Positions 9,913 through 18,480 are shown, counted from the first letter of the stretch. The stretch: DNA of 64,000 nucleotides from Ruminococcus sp. (GCA_017404665.1 JAFRBX010000004.1:52703-116702), one strand, 5' to 3'. Made by a program: numbers and translations. The notes: a model not told the origin generated them from the sequence alone.

Positions 9913-9953
9913 AAAAGCTTCTGACCTGCATCGGTAAGTCAGAAGCGCTTTTT
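9913..9953. terminator. Bidirectional terminator between nadE and the 9952-10857 gene
   Basis: AAAAAGCTTCTGAC pairs with GTCAGAAGCGCTTTTT. It has A and T runs on both sides and serves two convergent genes. Confidence 0.85.
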
Positions 9954-10857
9954 ATTTCTTTGAAAAATCGAGGGCGTAAAAGCCGAAATGCGGGAACGCG
10001 GCTTCATCGGCGACAGCGATCAGCAGCGTGCCGCCGACATCGGGAAAGCCTTCGGCGGATATCAGATAGACGGTCTCCTTGCGCAGGCTCCACTCAGAGG
10101 TCAGCTTGGTGATGGAGCAGCTTGCGCAGTGTTCTCTGACGCGGTTGCAGACGCCCATTATCCAGAGGTTATCAATATCATAGGCTTCGACAGACACTTC
10201 GGAAACGCCCGCGGCCTCTGAATCCAGCGCGTCGTGCGGCAGCGGTTTGCGAAAGCGCAGATTTAATATCTCGCCGCCGACCGCGCTGCGGCAGGAACAG
10301 TAGAATATGCCGTCACTGTGTCGGTATTCCTGATCTATCAGGGTGTCTACGGCGCTGCAGAATGAAGTGATCGCCGTGATCTCTGCGTCGGAAAGGTCCT
10401 CGTACTCGGGGCGATCCGTGCCGTTTTGCGTCAGGTCCTCCGCTTTTTTGATGCAGGCGTTGTAGACGGAGAGCTTCAGGTCGCCGCGATCCAGCTCGGT
10501 CAGCAGTCGGCGGTTGAATTCGTCAAAGCTGAGTACACGGGTATAGGACAGATCAAATTCGCGCTCATGCTCGGGATAGCGGTGATAATAGCGGCAGATG
10601 AGCTGCCCCGCGCTGTTTGTGCCGAACACGCTGTAGGCTTCGAAAATATCGTTGCGCTCCCGGCGCTCGATGCCGCCGCGCACCTGCGTACGGCACCATT
10701 CGATGAAATCATCCGCAGGCTTTGCTGTTTCGAGCGGTTTTTCGGCAGGAACCGCGGGACTCTCGGCAGGTTCTTCGGGGATAGGCAGGGTCGTTGGCTG
10801 CGGCTGAGTATCCTGATGTTCGGTTTTGGAACGGAAAAAGCGGAACGGATTTTTCAT
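9952..10857 (-). CDS. Conserved-looking hypothetical protein with Pro-rich N-terminal linker
   Basis: The protein has 301 residues starting MKNPFRFFRSK; GGAGG lies 5-6 nt upstream of this ATG, which decides against a longer frame. A basic start and a Pro/Glu/Ala-rich disordered stretch (about 20-50) lead to a soluble domain of about 250 residues. That domain holds several cysteines (FYCSCRSAVGG, REHCASCS) that could be structural or metal-binding. It has no signal peptide and no family I recognise. The gene stands alone between a terminator and the repeat at 10889-10927. Confidence 0.6.
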   Translation of the reverse strand: MKNPFRFFRSKTEHQDTQPQPTTLPIPEEPAESPAVPAEKPLETAKPADDFIEWCRTQVRGGIERRERNDIFEAYSVFGTNSAGQLICRYYHRYPEHEREFDLSYTRVLSFDEFNRRLLTELDRGDLKLSVYNACIKKAEDLTQNGTDRPEYEDLSDAEITAITSFCSAVDTLIDQEYRHSDGIFYCSCRSAVGGEILNLRFRKPLPHDALDSEAAGVSEVSVEAYDIDNLWIMGVCNRVREHCASCSITKLTSEWSLRKETVYLISAEGFPDVGGTLLIAVADEAAFPHFGFYALDFSKK

Positions 10858-10888
10858 AGCGTCCTCCGTATGGCATTTTTTATTAATT

Positions 10889-10927
10889 GTCATTGCGAAG
10901 CCCTTTAGGGCTGTGGCAATCTCAACC
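10889..10927. repeat. GTCATTGCG...GGCAATCTC short interspersed repeat
   Basis: A compact copy: GTCATTGCGAAGCCC and GGGCTGTGGCAATCTCAACC around a short centre, just upstream of the 9952-10857 gene. Confidence 0.7.
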
Positions 10928-10946
10928 GATTAATAAGGGTCAAATA

Positions 10947-10966
10947 CCCCGCTGCTTGCACCGGGG
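10947..10966. repeat. REP-like palindrome matching the joined ends of the IS at 63379-63975
   Basis: CCCC and GGGG flank GCTGCTTGCACC. Read on the minus strand, the left half equals the IS end at 63379-63392 and the right half equals the IS end at 63962-63975. They are joined at the shared 8-mer TGCAAGCA, and the flanking A/T-rich bases are similar too. Confidence 0.6.
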
Positions 10967-11078
10967 AAGTTTATTGAATACATGATAGCAGATAACAGGA
11001 TATTTGTAAATCGCGAACAAAAGATTTCTGTTGTGCAGAGGCTGAAAATGTGCTACAATCACGGCAGAGGTGATAACA

Positions 11079-12026
11079 GTGAAAATCGTATTGACCGACG
11101 CGCAGACCGTTGTGGACGACCTCGTGACCGCCGACTGCCTGAATGAGTTCGGCGAGGTGGTATCCTACGGGCTGCTGGCGTATGAGGAGATCGCGCAGGC
11201 GATCGCCGACGCGGATATGGTGGTTGTCAACAAGACGCTGCTCAACAGCCATACACTCCGATTGGCAAAAAAGCTGCAATATATCGGGCTTTTCGCAACG
11301 GGCTACAACAATATCGACGTCGACTACTGCCGCGAACACGGGATAACGGTGTGCAACGCGGGCTCCTACTCGACCAACGCGGTCGCGCAGCAGACCTTTG
11401 CGCTGATTCTGGAGCATTACAACAAGGTTGCCGCATATCATCGGTATGTGCAGGACGGCTGCTGGAAGCGCAGCCCTACCTTTTCGCCGTTTGTCTATCC
11501 GCTCAACGAGCTGTGCGGCAAGACGCTGGGCATTGTGGGCTTAGGCGCCATCGGTCAGGAAGTTGCAGCGATCGCGAACGCGTTTCACATGCGGGTCATC
11601 GCGTATAACCGCAGCAAACGGGATGTGCCCGGCGTGGAGCAGGTGAGCTTTGAGAAGCTGCTCAGCGAGAGCGATATCGTCAGCGTGCACTGTCCGCTGA
11701 ACGCTGATTCTGAGAATATGTTCAACAAAGAGACCTTCGCGAAAATGAAGACCGGCGCGCTGTTTGTCAACACAGCCCGCGGCGGCGTTTTGGCAGAGCA
11801 GGACTTGTATGATGCGCTGCAAAGCGGTCATCTCGGCGGCGCGTGCATCGACGTGCTTCGCGTGGAGCCGATGGAGGAGGACTGTATTCTGATGGGCGCG
11901 AAAAACTGCATCATCACGCCCCATGTCGCGTGGGCGCCGCTGGAGACTCGTCTGCGTCTGATGGGTATCGTAGCGGATAACATCAGGGGATTCTTGAACG
12001 GTACACCGAAAAATGTTGTCAGTTAG
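11079..12026 (+). CDS. D-2-hydroxyacid dehydrogenase (glycerate dehydrogenase-like)
   Basis: The protein has 315 residues; GTG 11079 is chosen because GAGGTG sits 6 nt upstream. The two-domain NAD-dependent D-2-hydroxyacid dehydrogenase layout is visible. The NAD-binding G-L-G-A-I-G-Q motif is near residue 150, the substrate arginine is in N-T-A-R-G-G-V-L, the catalytic glutamate in the V-L-R-V-E-P region and the histidine in I-T-P-H-V-A-W-A. The motif pattern is closest to hydroxypyruvate/glycerate reductases, but the substrate is not proven. A GNAT gene follows 12 bp downstream and the pair ends at a strong terminator. Confidence 0.88.
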   Translation: MKIVLTDAQTVVDDLVTADCLNEFGEVVSYGLLAYEEIAQAIADADMVVVNKTLLNSHTLRLAKKLQYIGLFATGYNNIDVDYCREHGITVCNAGSYSTNAVAQQTFALILEHYNKVAAYHRYVQDGCWKRSPTFSPFVYPLNELCGKTLGIVGLGAIGQEVAAIANAFHMRVIAYNRSKRDVPGVEQVSFEKLLSESDIVSVHCPLNADSENMFNKETFAKMKTGALFVNTARGGVLAEQDLYDALQSGHLGGACIDVLRVEPMEEDCILMGAKNCIITPHVAWAPLETRLRLMGIVADNIRGFLNGTPKNVVS

Positions 12027-12038
12027 AGGGATAAAGAT

Positions 12039-12506
12039 ATGATCAGAAGAGCAGAGAACAAGGATATCGACAGATTGAACGACCTGCTGTATCAGGTGCA
12101 GCGGCTGCACGCCGAGGGCAGACCCGATATTTTCAAGCTCGGAGCGAAAAAATATACGTCGGAGCAGCTCGGAGCGATCCTCGCGGATAACAACACGCCG
12201 GTCTTTGTATATGAGGAAGACGGTTTCGTGATGGGATATGCCTTCTGCGTTTATCAGGTGACGCAGGAGTCCGATTCGCTTTGCGCCAGAAAGGTGCTGT
12301 ACATCGACGATCTGTGCGTGGATGAACCGTATCGCGGTAAACATATCGGCAAAAGGCTGTATGAATATGTGCTGGATACCGCGCGGGAAAACGGCTGCGA
12401 CAGTGTGACGCTGAACGTCTGGCGGGTCAATCCGTCAGGTGAAAAATTCTATCAGCGGATGGGGATGCAGCCGCTCAAGACGATGATGGAACAGAAACTG
12501 CCGTAA
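12039..12506 (+). CDS. GNAT-family N-acetyltransferase
   Basis: This 155-residue single GNAT domain has the acetyl-CoA loop motif R-G-K-H-I-G-K-R-L at about 106-114, after V-L-Y-I-D-D-L-C-V-D-E-P-Y. The distal motif N-V-W-R-V-N-P-S-G-E-K-F-Y-Q-R-M-G-M is present too. The start MIRRAENKDID is family-typical. The acceptor (small molecule or protein N-terminus) cannot be read from sequence. It is probably co-transcribed with the upstream dehydrogenase. Confidence 0.88.
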   Translation: MIRRAENKDIDRLNDLLYQVQRLHAEGRPDIFKLGAKKYTSEQLGAILADNNTPVFVYEEDGFVMGYAFCVYQVTQESDSLCARKVLYIDDLCVDEPYRGKHIGKRLYEYVLDTARENGCDSVTLNVWRVNPSGEKFYQRMGMQPLKTMMEQKLP

Positions 12507-12521
12507 AAACGATAGTTGGAC

Positions 12522-12570
12522 AAGGGACTGTGAAAAACGAAGCTGCACGCTTTGTTTTTCACAGTCCCTT
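12522..12570. terminator. Strong bidirectional terminator
   Basis: AAGGGACTGTGAAAAAC pairs with GTTTTTCACAGTCCCTT around a loop of about 15 nt. It separates the GNAT gene from the convergent XRE regulator. Confidence 0.85.
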
Positions 12571-12584
12571 TCATTAGCATTATT

Positions 12585-12908
12585 TTATTTCATGCCGATA
12601 CTTTTCTTATACCTGATAAAACGGATAAAATCCTTGACGCTTTCGATATCCGCTTCCTGAAAATCCTGCGGTATCCGTATGATGTTTTTATCACGCTGAT
12701 AGGAGTACGGTTCATCCGTCAAGCCCAGCAAATAATCGACGGATACATCAAAAAATCTTGCCAGCAGCACTTTTAAGGAATCATCCGGATCACTTCGGTT
12801 GCATTCGTAGGATGAAACGGTGTAGTGTGAAACGCCCAGTATTTTCGCGATTTCCGCCTGTGAGATCCCTCTGTCTTTTCTCAGTTCCTGCAATCTTTCG
12901 CCTATCAT
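12585..12908 (-). CDS. XRE-family helix-turn-helix repressor, divergent from the protease-FHA gene
   Basis: This 107-residue protein has a Cro/CI-type HTH at about residues 4-58 (IGERLQELRKDRGISQAEIAKILGV, then VSSYECNRSDPDD and the VSVDYLLGLTDE closing helix). A short C-terminal helical segment could dimerise. Its promoter region shares a 190-bp intergenic stretch with the divergent protease-FHA gene. Two near-identical sites (12944-12960, 13032-13050) lie there in opposite orientation, so control of both its own gene and the protease gene is the simplest reading. Confidence 0.88.
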   Translation of the reverse strand: MIGERLQELRKDRGISQAEIAKILGVSHYTVSSYECNRSDPDDSLKVLLARFFDVSVDYLLGLTDEPYSYQRDKNIIRIPQDFQEADIESVKDFIRFIRYKKSIGMK

Positions 12909-12943
12909 ATCCTGCGACCCCTTTTTTGAGTGTAGTTATATTA

Positions 12944-12960
12944 TATGCATTCTCACAATT
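12944..12960 (+). promoter_or_regulatory. Candidate operator site 1 for the XRE repressor
   Basis: TATGCATTCTCACAATT overlaps the region between a minus-strand TATAAT (12940-12945) and its -35 (TTATTG, 12963-12968) in front of the XRE gene. It matches the reverse complement of site 2 apart from a 2-nt gap. Confidence 0.6.
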
Positions 12961-12995
12961 AACAATAAAAATTTGGCTGTTTCTTCGAAAAAAAC

Positions 12996-13030
12996 TTGAC
13001 AATTCGTATAATTCTCGTTATTATGATAAT
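12996..13030 (+). promoter_or_regulatory. Promoter region of the protease-FHA gene
   Basis: A perfect TTGACA at 12996-13001 is followed by an AT-rich stretch with several possible -10 hexamers (TTATTA at 13018, TATGAT at 13022). The exact -10 is uncertain. Confidence 0.5.
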
Positions 13031-13031
13031 A

Positions 13032-13050
13032 AATTGTGAGAAATTGCATA
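13032..13050 (-). promoter_or_regulatory. Candidate operator site 2 for the XRE repressor
   Basis: AATTGTGAGAAATTGCATA is the inverted counterpart of site 1, with centres about 89 bp apart. It lies just downstream of the protease-FHA promoter, where a bound repressor would block transcription. Confidence 0.6.
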
Positions 13051-13100
13051 GTTCGACAGGCTTTTCCGGCTATCATCACTATTTCAGGAGGGAACGGAAC

Positions 13101-14612
13101 ATGACTACAAAAACGAAATCGACACAAAGGCTGATCAGTCTGCTGACGGCAGTACTATTGACAGCGGGTCTGCTTTGCGCGGCGATCATTCCGGCGAGCG
13201 CATCGGAGGCTGACGTCCGCGCGACGGCTGACGGCATCCTGCATTTCGGAAAGCTGTACAATGATGTGTATTTGGGCAGCGGCTCCTGCTTTCTGATCAA
13301 CGAGGATACTATCATCACCGCGAATCACTGTGCACGTTTTTCGCAGCTGGAATATGACTATCTGAAGGAACAATACGGCTGGACGAAAAAAGAGATCGAC
13401 AGCGGCTTCTCCGATAACGATAAAGGTCAGGGCTTTACCTACGAGGTCACACTTGCCCGTGATTTTACGATCGAGGCAACCTTGGTCAACAGCAGCGAAA
13501 ACATGGATTTTGCCATTCTGAAGCTGAGTCAGCCCATCCAGAACCGCAGTTATCTGACCCTGCGCGACAGTACGACGGTCGAGGCTGCCGAGACAGCGTA
13601 CGCTGTCGGCTTTCCGGGAGCGAAGGATTCAGAGTCCATCACCTATCAGTACTATAACCAGAAGGATATCGCTTTTGAATCGGGCACCATCAACAGAAAG
13701 CAGTATACGGATACCTACACCCTCGCAGACAGCGGCGCCGTATTCTCGGGCGAGGTGCTGATGCTTTCGGCGGGTACGATATCTGCCGGCAACTCCGGCG
13801 GTCCTATGATCGATACGAACGGTAACGTTATCGGCATCTGCAGCGCGGCTTCCACGGGCACATGCTACGCGTCCGCTATCAGTCAGGTCATGGAAATTTT
13901 GGACGCGCTGGGAGTGCCTTATCATAAGTATGACGGTTCGAAGGATGACGATGATTCCAAAAAGACAGAAGCGGTCGCTTCACAGAGCGAAACGACTGCC
14001 GAAGCAGAAACCGAAGCCGTAGTCGCCGTCGCAGCCGAACCCGCGACCCAAGCCGCGACCGAGACCGCTGCCGGGACCGAAACGCAGGGCACCGGCATGA
14101 CACTGCTGATCATCATCATCGCAGCGGTCGTCGTTCTGATCATCGCGGCGGTCGTTATCCTCCTGATCGTGATGTCCAAAAAGAAAAACAGCGCCCCGAC
14201 CCAAAGCTTCGGCAGCGTTCCGCCGACCCGTCCGGTCGATCCCGGCAACTACAATGCGGGAGAAACCACCATGCTCAGGAGCGACGTAGGCGAAACGACC
14301 GTGCTCGGCGGCGGTTCCGAGGGCTTTATGCTGGTGAGAAAGAGCAATAATGACAGAGTCATGATCCGAAAACCGGAGTATATCATCGGCAAGGATAAAA
14401 CCAAGGCGGACTACTGCATTACGGACAACACCTCCGTAAGCCGGACCCACGCCAAGATCCGTGTGCGCTCGGGAAAGTGCTACATTACCGATCTCGGCTC
14501 TACGAACTGCACCTATGTCAACGGGATCACGCTGGCGCCCAATCAGGAAAAAGAGTTGATCTCCGGCGACAGGATCAAGCTCGCGGATGTCGAATTCACT
14601 TTTTACGGATAA
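13101..14612 (+). CDS. Membrane-anchored trypsin-like serine protease with cytoplasmic FHA domain
   Basis: The protein has 503 residues; AGGAGGGAACG precedes ATG 13101. A signal peptide (1-35) is followed by a trypsin/HtrA-like protease domain with a visible triad: H76 in ITANHC, D136 in ENMDFAIL and S232 in AGNSGGP. After an acidic Ala/Thr/Glu-rich linker comes one transmembrane helix (334-357), a basic stop, then a linker with two E-T-T-x-L motifs (388-392, 398-402). A C-terminal FHA domain (about 408-503) has the phosphothreonine-binding S-x-S-R-T-H (445-450) and N469. The topology puts the protease outside and FHA inside, so proteolysis may be coupled to the kinase/phosphatase pair downstream. 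Confidence 0.9.
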   Translation: MTTKTKSTQRLISLLTAVLLTAGLLCAAIIPASASEADVRATADGILHFGKLYNDVYLGSGSCFLINEDTIITANHCARFSQLEYDYLKEQYGWTKKEIDSGFSDNDKGQGFTYEVTLARDFTIEATLVNSSENMDFAILKLSQPIQNRSYLTLRDSTTVEAAETAYAVGFPGAKDSESITYQYYNQKDIAFESGTINRKQYTDTYTLADSGAVFSGEVLMLSAGTISAGNSGGPMIDTNGNVIGICSAASTGTCYASAISQVMEILDALGVPYHKYDGSKDDDDSKKTEAVASQSETTAEAETEAVVAVAAEPATQAATETAAGTETQGTGMTLLIIIIAAVVVLIIAAVVILLIVMSKKKNSAPTQSFGSVPPTRPVDPGNYNAGETTMLRSDVGETTVLGGGSEGFMLVRKSNNDRVMIRKPEYIIGKDKTKADYCITDNTSVSRTHAKIRVRSGKCYITDLGSTNCTYVNGITLAPNQEKELISGDRIKLADVEFTFYG

Positions 14613-14672
14613 ATAAGGATGAAAAACTGCTTCCGGTACGAACGAGACGCGCCGGAAGGCAAAAGGCACATA

Positions 14673-14695
14673 CGCCGCCGCTGACTGCGGCGGCG
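14673..14695 (+). terminator. Possible terminator of the protease-FHA gene
   Basis: CGCCGCCG and CGGCGGCG form an 8-bp GC stem with a 7-nt loop, followed by a weak T-rich stretch (ATGTTTTCG). Confidence 0.5.
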
Positions 14696-14779
14696 ATGTT
14701 TTCGTCCCGAACCTTTCTCTTTCCCCTGAAGAGATCAGATGTGCGCGACCACGGTTTTTGATGTGCGCGACGATTTTTG

Positions 14780-14808
14780 TTGACAGTGTTATGCGGCGGT
14801 GCTATAAT
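14780..14808 (+). promoter_or_regulatory. Near-perfect sigma-A promoter for the FHA-phosphatase-kinase operon
   Basis: TTGACA (14780-14785) and TATAAT (14803-14808) lie exactly 17 bp apart. The start codon of the first gene is 235 bp further on. The leader is AT-rich and I see no riboswitch or attenuator in it. Confidence 0.85.
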
Positions 14809-15042
14809 AAAATAGCATAATTGGATTTTTAGGTTCAAAAATGGGAAAAATCGGCTTTTTCAGCAGTTTTTTGGCATTTTCACATCTTGAGTTCCGTTCT
14901 CCGAACCATCATATGAATACCCCATATATTGTATATATTACAATAACTTGAAACTTTTGATGATTCGGGAGAGTGTGCCGTTATGATTTCGATCTGTTAC
15001 CGGATCGATGGAATATATTGCATTTTCAGGAGGAGAAGAACC

Positions 15043-15852
15043 ATGCGTAAGACAAAGAAGACTTTCAGAAGACTACTCGGCATTATCACAGCGATCGCGG
15101 TCATGCTCTGCGTGATGACCGCAGCGGCGCAGATATCAGCGGCTGCTGCGGACGGTCTGACGGCGGCGATCGATCAGGTGACCGGTGAGGCGCTGAAGCC
15201 CTTGACCGGCGATTATTATGTCAGTACATCCGGCAGCAATACGACGATCATTGCGCTTGTGATTCTGATTATCTTTTTGATTCTGATGCTTGCCGCCGTG
15301 GTTGTGGTCGTGCTGATCGTGATGAACAAAAAGAAGAACAGCGCCGAACCCGGTCCGGGATCGGTTCCTTCTCCTGCGCCGACGAATGCCCAGAGCTTTA
15401 ACCGTGTCCAGCCCGGCGCGCAGCCTGTGCCGAACAGCCGTCCCCAAGGATTTGCGCCCGTGCAGCCGCAGGCGGTACAGAAGCCGGCTCCCGCGGCAAA
15501 CGTATCTTTCCCTGTAGAGGACGGAGCGGGCGATACAACGGTTCTCGGCGTCGGCAGCCAAGGGTTTATCCTCCTGCGCAAAAACGGCAGCGAAAGGATC
15601 AGCATCAATAAGGCGGAGTTCTTTATCGGAAAAGAACAGGCAAAGGTCGATTACTGCATCAAGGACAACAACTCGATCAGCCGCAGACATGCGAAGATCA
15701 AGGTGCGCGCGGGCAAGTGCTATATCAGCGACTTAGGCTCCACCAACTGCACCTATATCAACGGCACCAAGCTCTCTCCCAACCAGGAGGTCGCGCTGAT
15801 CCCCGGCGATGAGATCAAGCTCTCGAACGAGGTATTTGAATTCATCGGATAA
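15043..15852 (+). CDS. Single-pass membrane protein with cytoplasmic FHA domain
   Basis: The protein has 269 residues; AGGAGGAGAAG precedes ATG 15043. A signal peptide (1-36) leads to a very short external segment and a transmembrane helix (69-93). A Pro/Gln-rich linker carries D-T-T-V-L (164-168), and an FHA domain spans about 174-269 with S-I-S-R-R-H (211-216) and S-T-N-C-T-Y. From the helix onward it is clearly a paralogue of the 13101-14612 protein, with the same MNKKKNSA/MSKKKNSA stop-transfer and near-identical FHA end, but lacking the protease. It should read phosphothreonine marks written by the kinase encoded two genes downstream. Confidence 0.88.
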   Translation: MRKTKKTFRRLLGIITAIAVMLCVMTAAAQISAAAADGLTAAIDQVTGEALKPLTGDYYVSTSGSNTTIIALVILIIFLILMLAAVVVVVLIVMNKKKNSAEPGPGSVPSPAPTNAQSFNRVQPGAQPVPNSRPQGFAPVQPQAVQKPAPAANVSFPVEDGAGDTTVLGVGSQGFILLRKNGSERISINKAEFFIGKEQAKVDYCIKDNNSISRRHAKIKVRAGKCYISDLGSTNCTYINGTKLSPNQEVALIPGDEIKLSNEVFEFIG

Positions 15853-15937
15853 TCGATTCCATACAGACAGATACACTTTTTCTACACGCCCGGGCGATGA
15901 CGGCGTCGCCGTCGGGCGGAAAGGCTGAGGAAATCAA

Positions 15938-16705
15938 ATGAGTTTTTTAACGACAGTACATACTGACGTCGGCATCAAAAAAAGCACCAATCAGGATTCT
16001 GCGCTTTTGATGGAGGCGCAGACTGATTTCGGCAGCGTCCTGTTATCGGTCATCTGTGACGGTATGGGGGGCTTAGCAAAGGGCGAGGTCGCCAGCGCTA
16101 CCGTGATCGACGCGTTCGTCACATGGTTCGAGCATGAGCTGCCCAAGCTGCTCCACCGCGAGGACTGCGAGCGGATGATCTTCGGCGAGTGGGAAGAGCT
16201 GATCATGGACTGCAATCAAAAGATCGCCGCCTATGCCGCCGAGCTGAAGCTGAGTATGGGCACGACGCTGAACGCGCTGCTGTTCCTCAAGGATAAGTAT
16301 TACATCGTCAACGTCGGTGACTCCAGAGCGTATCTGCTCACGGACGCCTTGTATCAGCTCACGAAGGATCACAGCTTTGTACAGCGTGAGATGGATATGG
16401 GCCGCATGACCCCCGAAGAAGCGGCGGTCAGCCCCCGACGCAACGTCCTGCTGCAGTGTGTGGGAGCGAGTCCCATCATCACGCCCGACTATTTCAGCGG
16501 CAATTACGCACCCGGTCAGGTCTATATGCAGTGCTCCGACGGCTTCCGTCACGCCGTGACCCCCGAGGAGATCTATCAGTATCTCAATCCCGAGGCGCTG
16601 ACGGACGAAGCAACGATGAAGGAAAACGCTGTCTATCTGACCGAGCTGAACAAAAACAGAAGAGAAACAGATAACATCACCGTCTTGGCGGTCAAGGTGA
16701 TCTGA
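15938..16705 (+). CDS. PP2C-type protein phosphatase
   Basis: This 255-residue single-domain metal-dependent phosphatase shows the expected metal-ligand and core motifs: T-D-V-G-I-K-K-S-T-N-Q-D-S (9-21), C-D-G-M-G-G (40-45), N-V-G-D-S-R-A-Y and the terminal D-N-I-T-V-L-A-V. It is cytoplasmic, and by family knowledge removes phosphate from Ser/Thr targets of the partner kinase. It lies between an FHA gene and the kinase gene, 10 bp before the latter, a standard phosphatase-kinase arrangement. Confidence 0.95.
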   Translation: MSFLTTVHTDVGIKKSTNQDSALLMEAQTDFGSVLLSVICDGMGGLAKGEVASATVIDAFVTWFEHELPKLLHREDCERMIFGEWEELIMDCNQKIAAYAAELKLSMGTTLNALLFLKDKYYIVNVGDSRAYLLTDALYQLTKDHSFVQREMDMGRMTPEEAAVSPRRNVLLQCVGASPIITPDYFSGNYAPGQVYMQCSDGFRHAVTPEEIYQYLNPEALTDEATMKENAVYLTELNKNRRETDNITVLAVKVI

Positions 16706-16715
16706 GGGTGATGCT

Positions 16716-18467
16716 ATGCTGGAAATAGGTTCTTTAGTAGACGGAAAATATAAGGTGCTCCGTGTCGTCGGCAAGGGCGGCATGAGCGTCGTTTATCAGG
16801 CGGTAAACGAAAAAGCCAATAAAATATGGGCGATCAAAGAGGTCCGCAAGGACGGCGTGCAGAATTATGAGGTCGTCAAGCAGAATCTGATCGTGGAAAC
16901 AGAGCTGTTGAAGCGCTTCAACCATCCCAATCTGCCGAGCATTATCGACGTCATCGACACCGACGACGCGTTTCTGATCGTGATGGACTACATCGAGGGC
17001 AACTCGCTGGCAAAGCGGCTGGAGGAGAGCGGCGCGCAGGATCAGGACGATGTGGTGGAATGGGCGATGCAGCTGTGCGACGTGCTGGGCTACCTGCACT
17101 CGCGCAAGCCGCCGATCATCTACCGCGATATGAAGCCGTCCAACGTGATGCTCAAGCCCGACGGCAATATCTCGCTGATCGACTTCGGCACTGCGCGCGA
17201 GTTCAAATCCACCAGCGTGGAGGACACGACCTGTCTTGGCACGCAGGGCTACGCCGCTCCGGAGCAGTACGGCGGGCACGGTCAGACCGACGCGCGTACC
17301 GATATCTACTGTCTGGGCGCAACGATGTACCATCTGGTGACGGGGCATAACCCGAGTATGCCGCCGTATGAGATGTATCCCATCCGCCAGTGGGATCCCA
17401 CTCTCTCCTCGGGTCTCGAAAAGATCATCCTCAAATGTACACAGCGCAATCCCGACGACAGATACCGGAATTGTGCCGAGCTGATGTACGATCTGGAGCA
17501 TTACCGCGACCTCGATATCGAAAATCTGAAGTCGCAGAATAAAAAATGGAAGCTCTTCCTCACCTGCGCGATCATCACGCTTGCCGCGGCGGTAGGGGCG
17601 CTGGGCTTCAAGCTCGCCGAAAGCAGCGCGAAGGCGTCGACCTATGACGGTCTGATCAAGGAAGCGGTCGACAACAAAGCTGACGGCGGCACCTTAGAGG
17701 ATTCCGAAAAGATCCTCAGCCGCGCCATCGAGCTGGAGCCGGAAAATACCACGGCTTATCAGGAGATGCTGAACCTGTATATCGGCGGCAACGATCTGGA
17801 GCTGACCGAGGAGGAACACCTCAAGATCCGAGCGAAGATCCGCAGCCATGAGGACGTCCTCAGCTCGAAGAATCCGTCAGGCTACGCGGAGCTGGCTAAG
17901 ACGCTGGCGGACGACGCGTTTTTCAGTATCGGCGCCATGAGCGCGACGGACAACAGCATCGATGAGACAAAGGGCTATCAATATGCATCCAACTGGTACG
18001 CGACCGCACTGGAAATGTGCGAGCTGACCCATAACGAAGAAATGAAGGCGGAGGTATCGCACCGCAAGACGATCGTCGACGCCTATATCTCGCCGGGCGG
18101 TCTCGACCGCGAGGGCAATCCCACTACGGATTACGCAGAGACCTTCCGCTCGATGAAGAGCATCGTGGAAAACGACGAGATCGAAGCCTCCAACATCGCG
18201 GTCAAGATGCGCTGCTACAAGGTCATCACCTATCTGCTGAGCGAACATGACAACGACTTTTTCAACAGCGGAGAGGTCGACAGAAGCGATTATGACGCGC
18301 TGGTCGATACCATCGACGAAAAGCTGACCGAGATCGAAAACAGCGATCTGTATCAGAACAACACCGAAAGCAACAAAGGATATCTCAAGCAGATGATGAC
18401 GGACGCCAAGCAGTATATCGAAAATATCCGTCACGGCTCCGACAGCGGCAGCGCCGCTTCACAGTAA
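16716..18467 (+). CDS. Transmembrane Ser/Thr protein kinase with extracellular helical-repeat domain
   Basis: This 583-residue protein has a kinase domain at 10-270: the G-K-G-G-M-S-V-V-Y loop (19-27), K41, the catalytic Y-R-D-M-K-P-S-N (136-143, Tyr in place of His of HRD) and D-F-G (156-158). The activation segment G-T-Q-G-Y-A-A-P-E follows. One transmembrane helix lies at about 280-298. The 285-residue exterior part looks like helical TPR-type repeats, not PASTA domains, so its signal is probably not the usual muropeptide. All catalytic residues are present. It is co-transcribed with the FHA and PP2C genes. Confidence 0.94.
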   Translation: MLEIGSLVDGKYKVLRVVGKGGMSVVYQAVNEKANKIWAIKEVRKDGVQNYEVVKQNLIVETELLKRFNHPNLPSIIDVIDTDDAFLIVMDYIEGNSLAKRLEESGAQDQDDVVEWAMQLCDVLGYLHSRKPPIIYRDMKPSNVMLKPDGNISLIDFGTAREFKSTSVEDTTCLGTQGYAAPEQYGGHGQTDARTDIYCLGATMYHLVTGHNPSMPPYEMYPIRQWDPTLSSGLEKIILKCTQRNPDDRYRNCAELMYDLEHYRDLDIENLKSQNKKWKLFLTCAIITLAAAVGALGFKLAESSAKASTYDGLIKEAVDNKADGGTLEDSEKILSRAIELEPENTTAYQEMLNLYIGGNDLELTEEEHLKIRAKIRSHEDVLSSKNPSGYAELAKTLADDAFFSIGAMSATDNSIDETKGYQYASNWYATALEMCELTHNEEMKAEVSHRKTIVDAYISPGGLDREGNPTTDYAETFRSMKSIVENDEIEASNIAVKMRCYKVITYLLSEHDNDFFNSGEVDRSDYDALVDTIDEKLTEIENSDLYQNNTESNKGYLKQMMTDAKQYIENIRHGSDSGSAASQ

Positions 18468-18480
18468 AGGCGGTGGGACA

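Noticed and set aside
14808-15042. Riboswitch in the long leader of the FHA-phosphatase-kinase operon
   Set aside because: The 235-nt leader is AT-rich, with a TTGTATATATTACAA palindrome but no recognisable aptamer or terminator/antiterminator pair.
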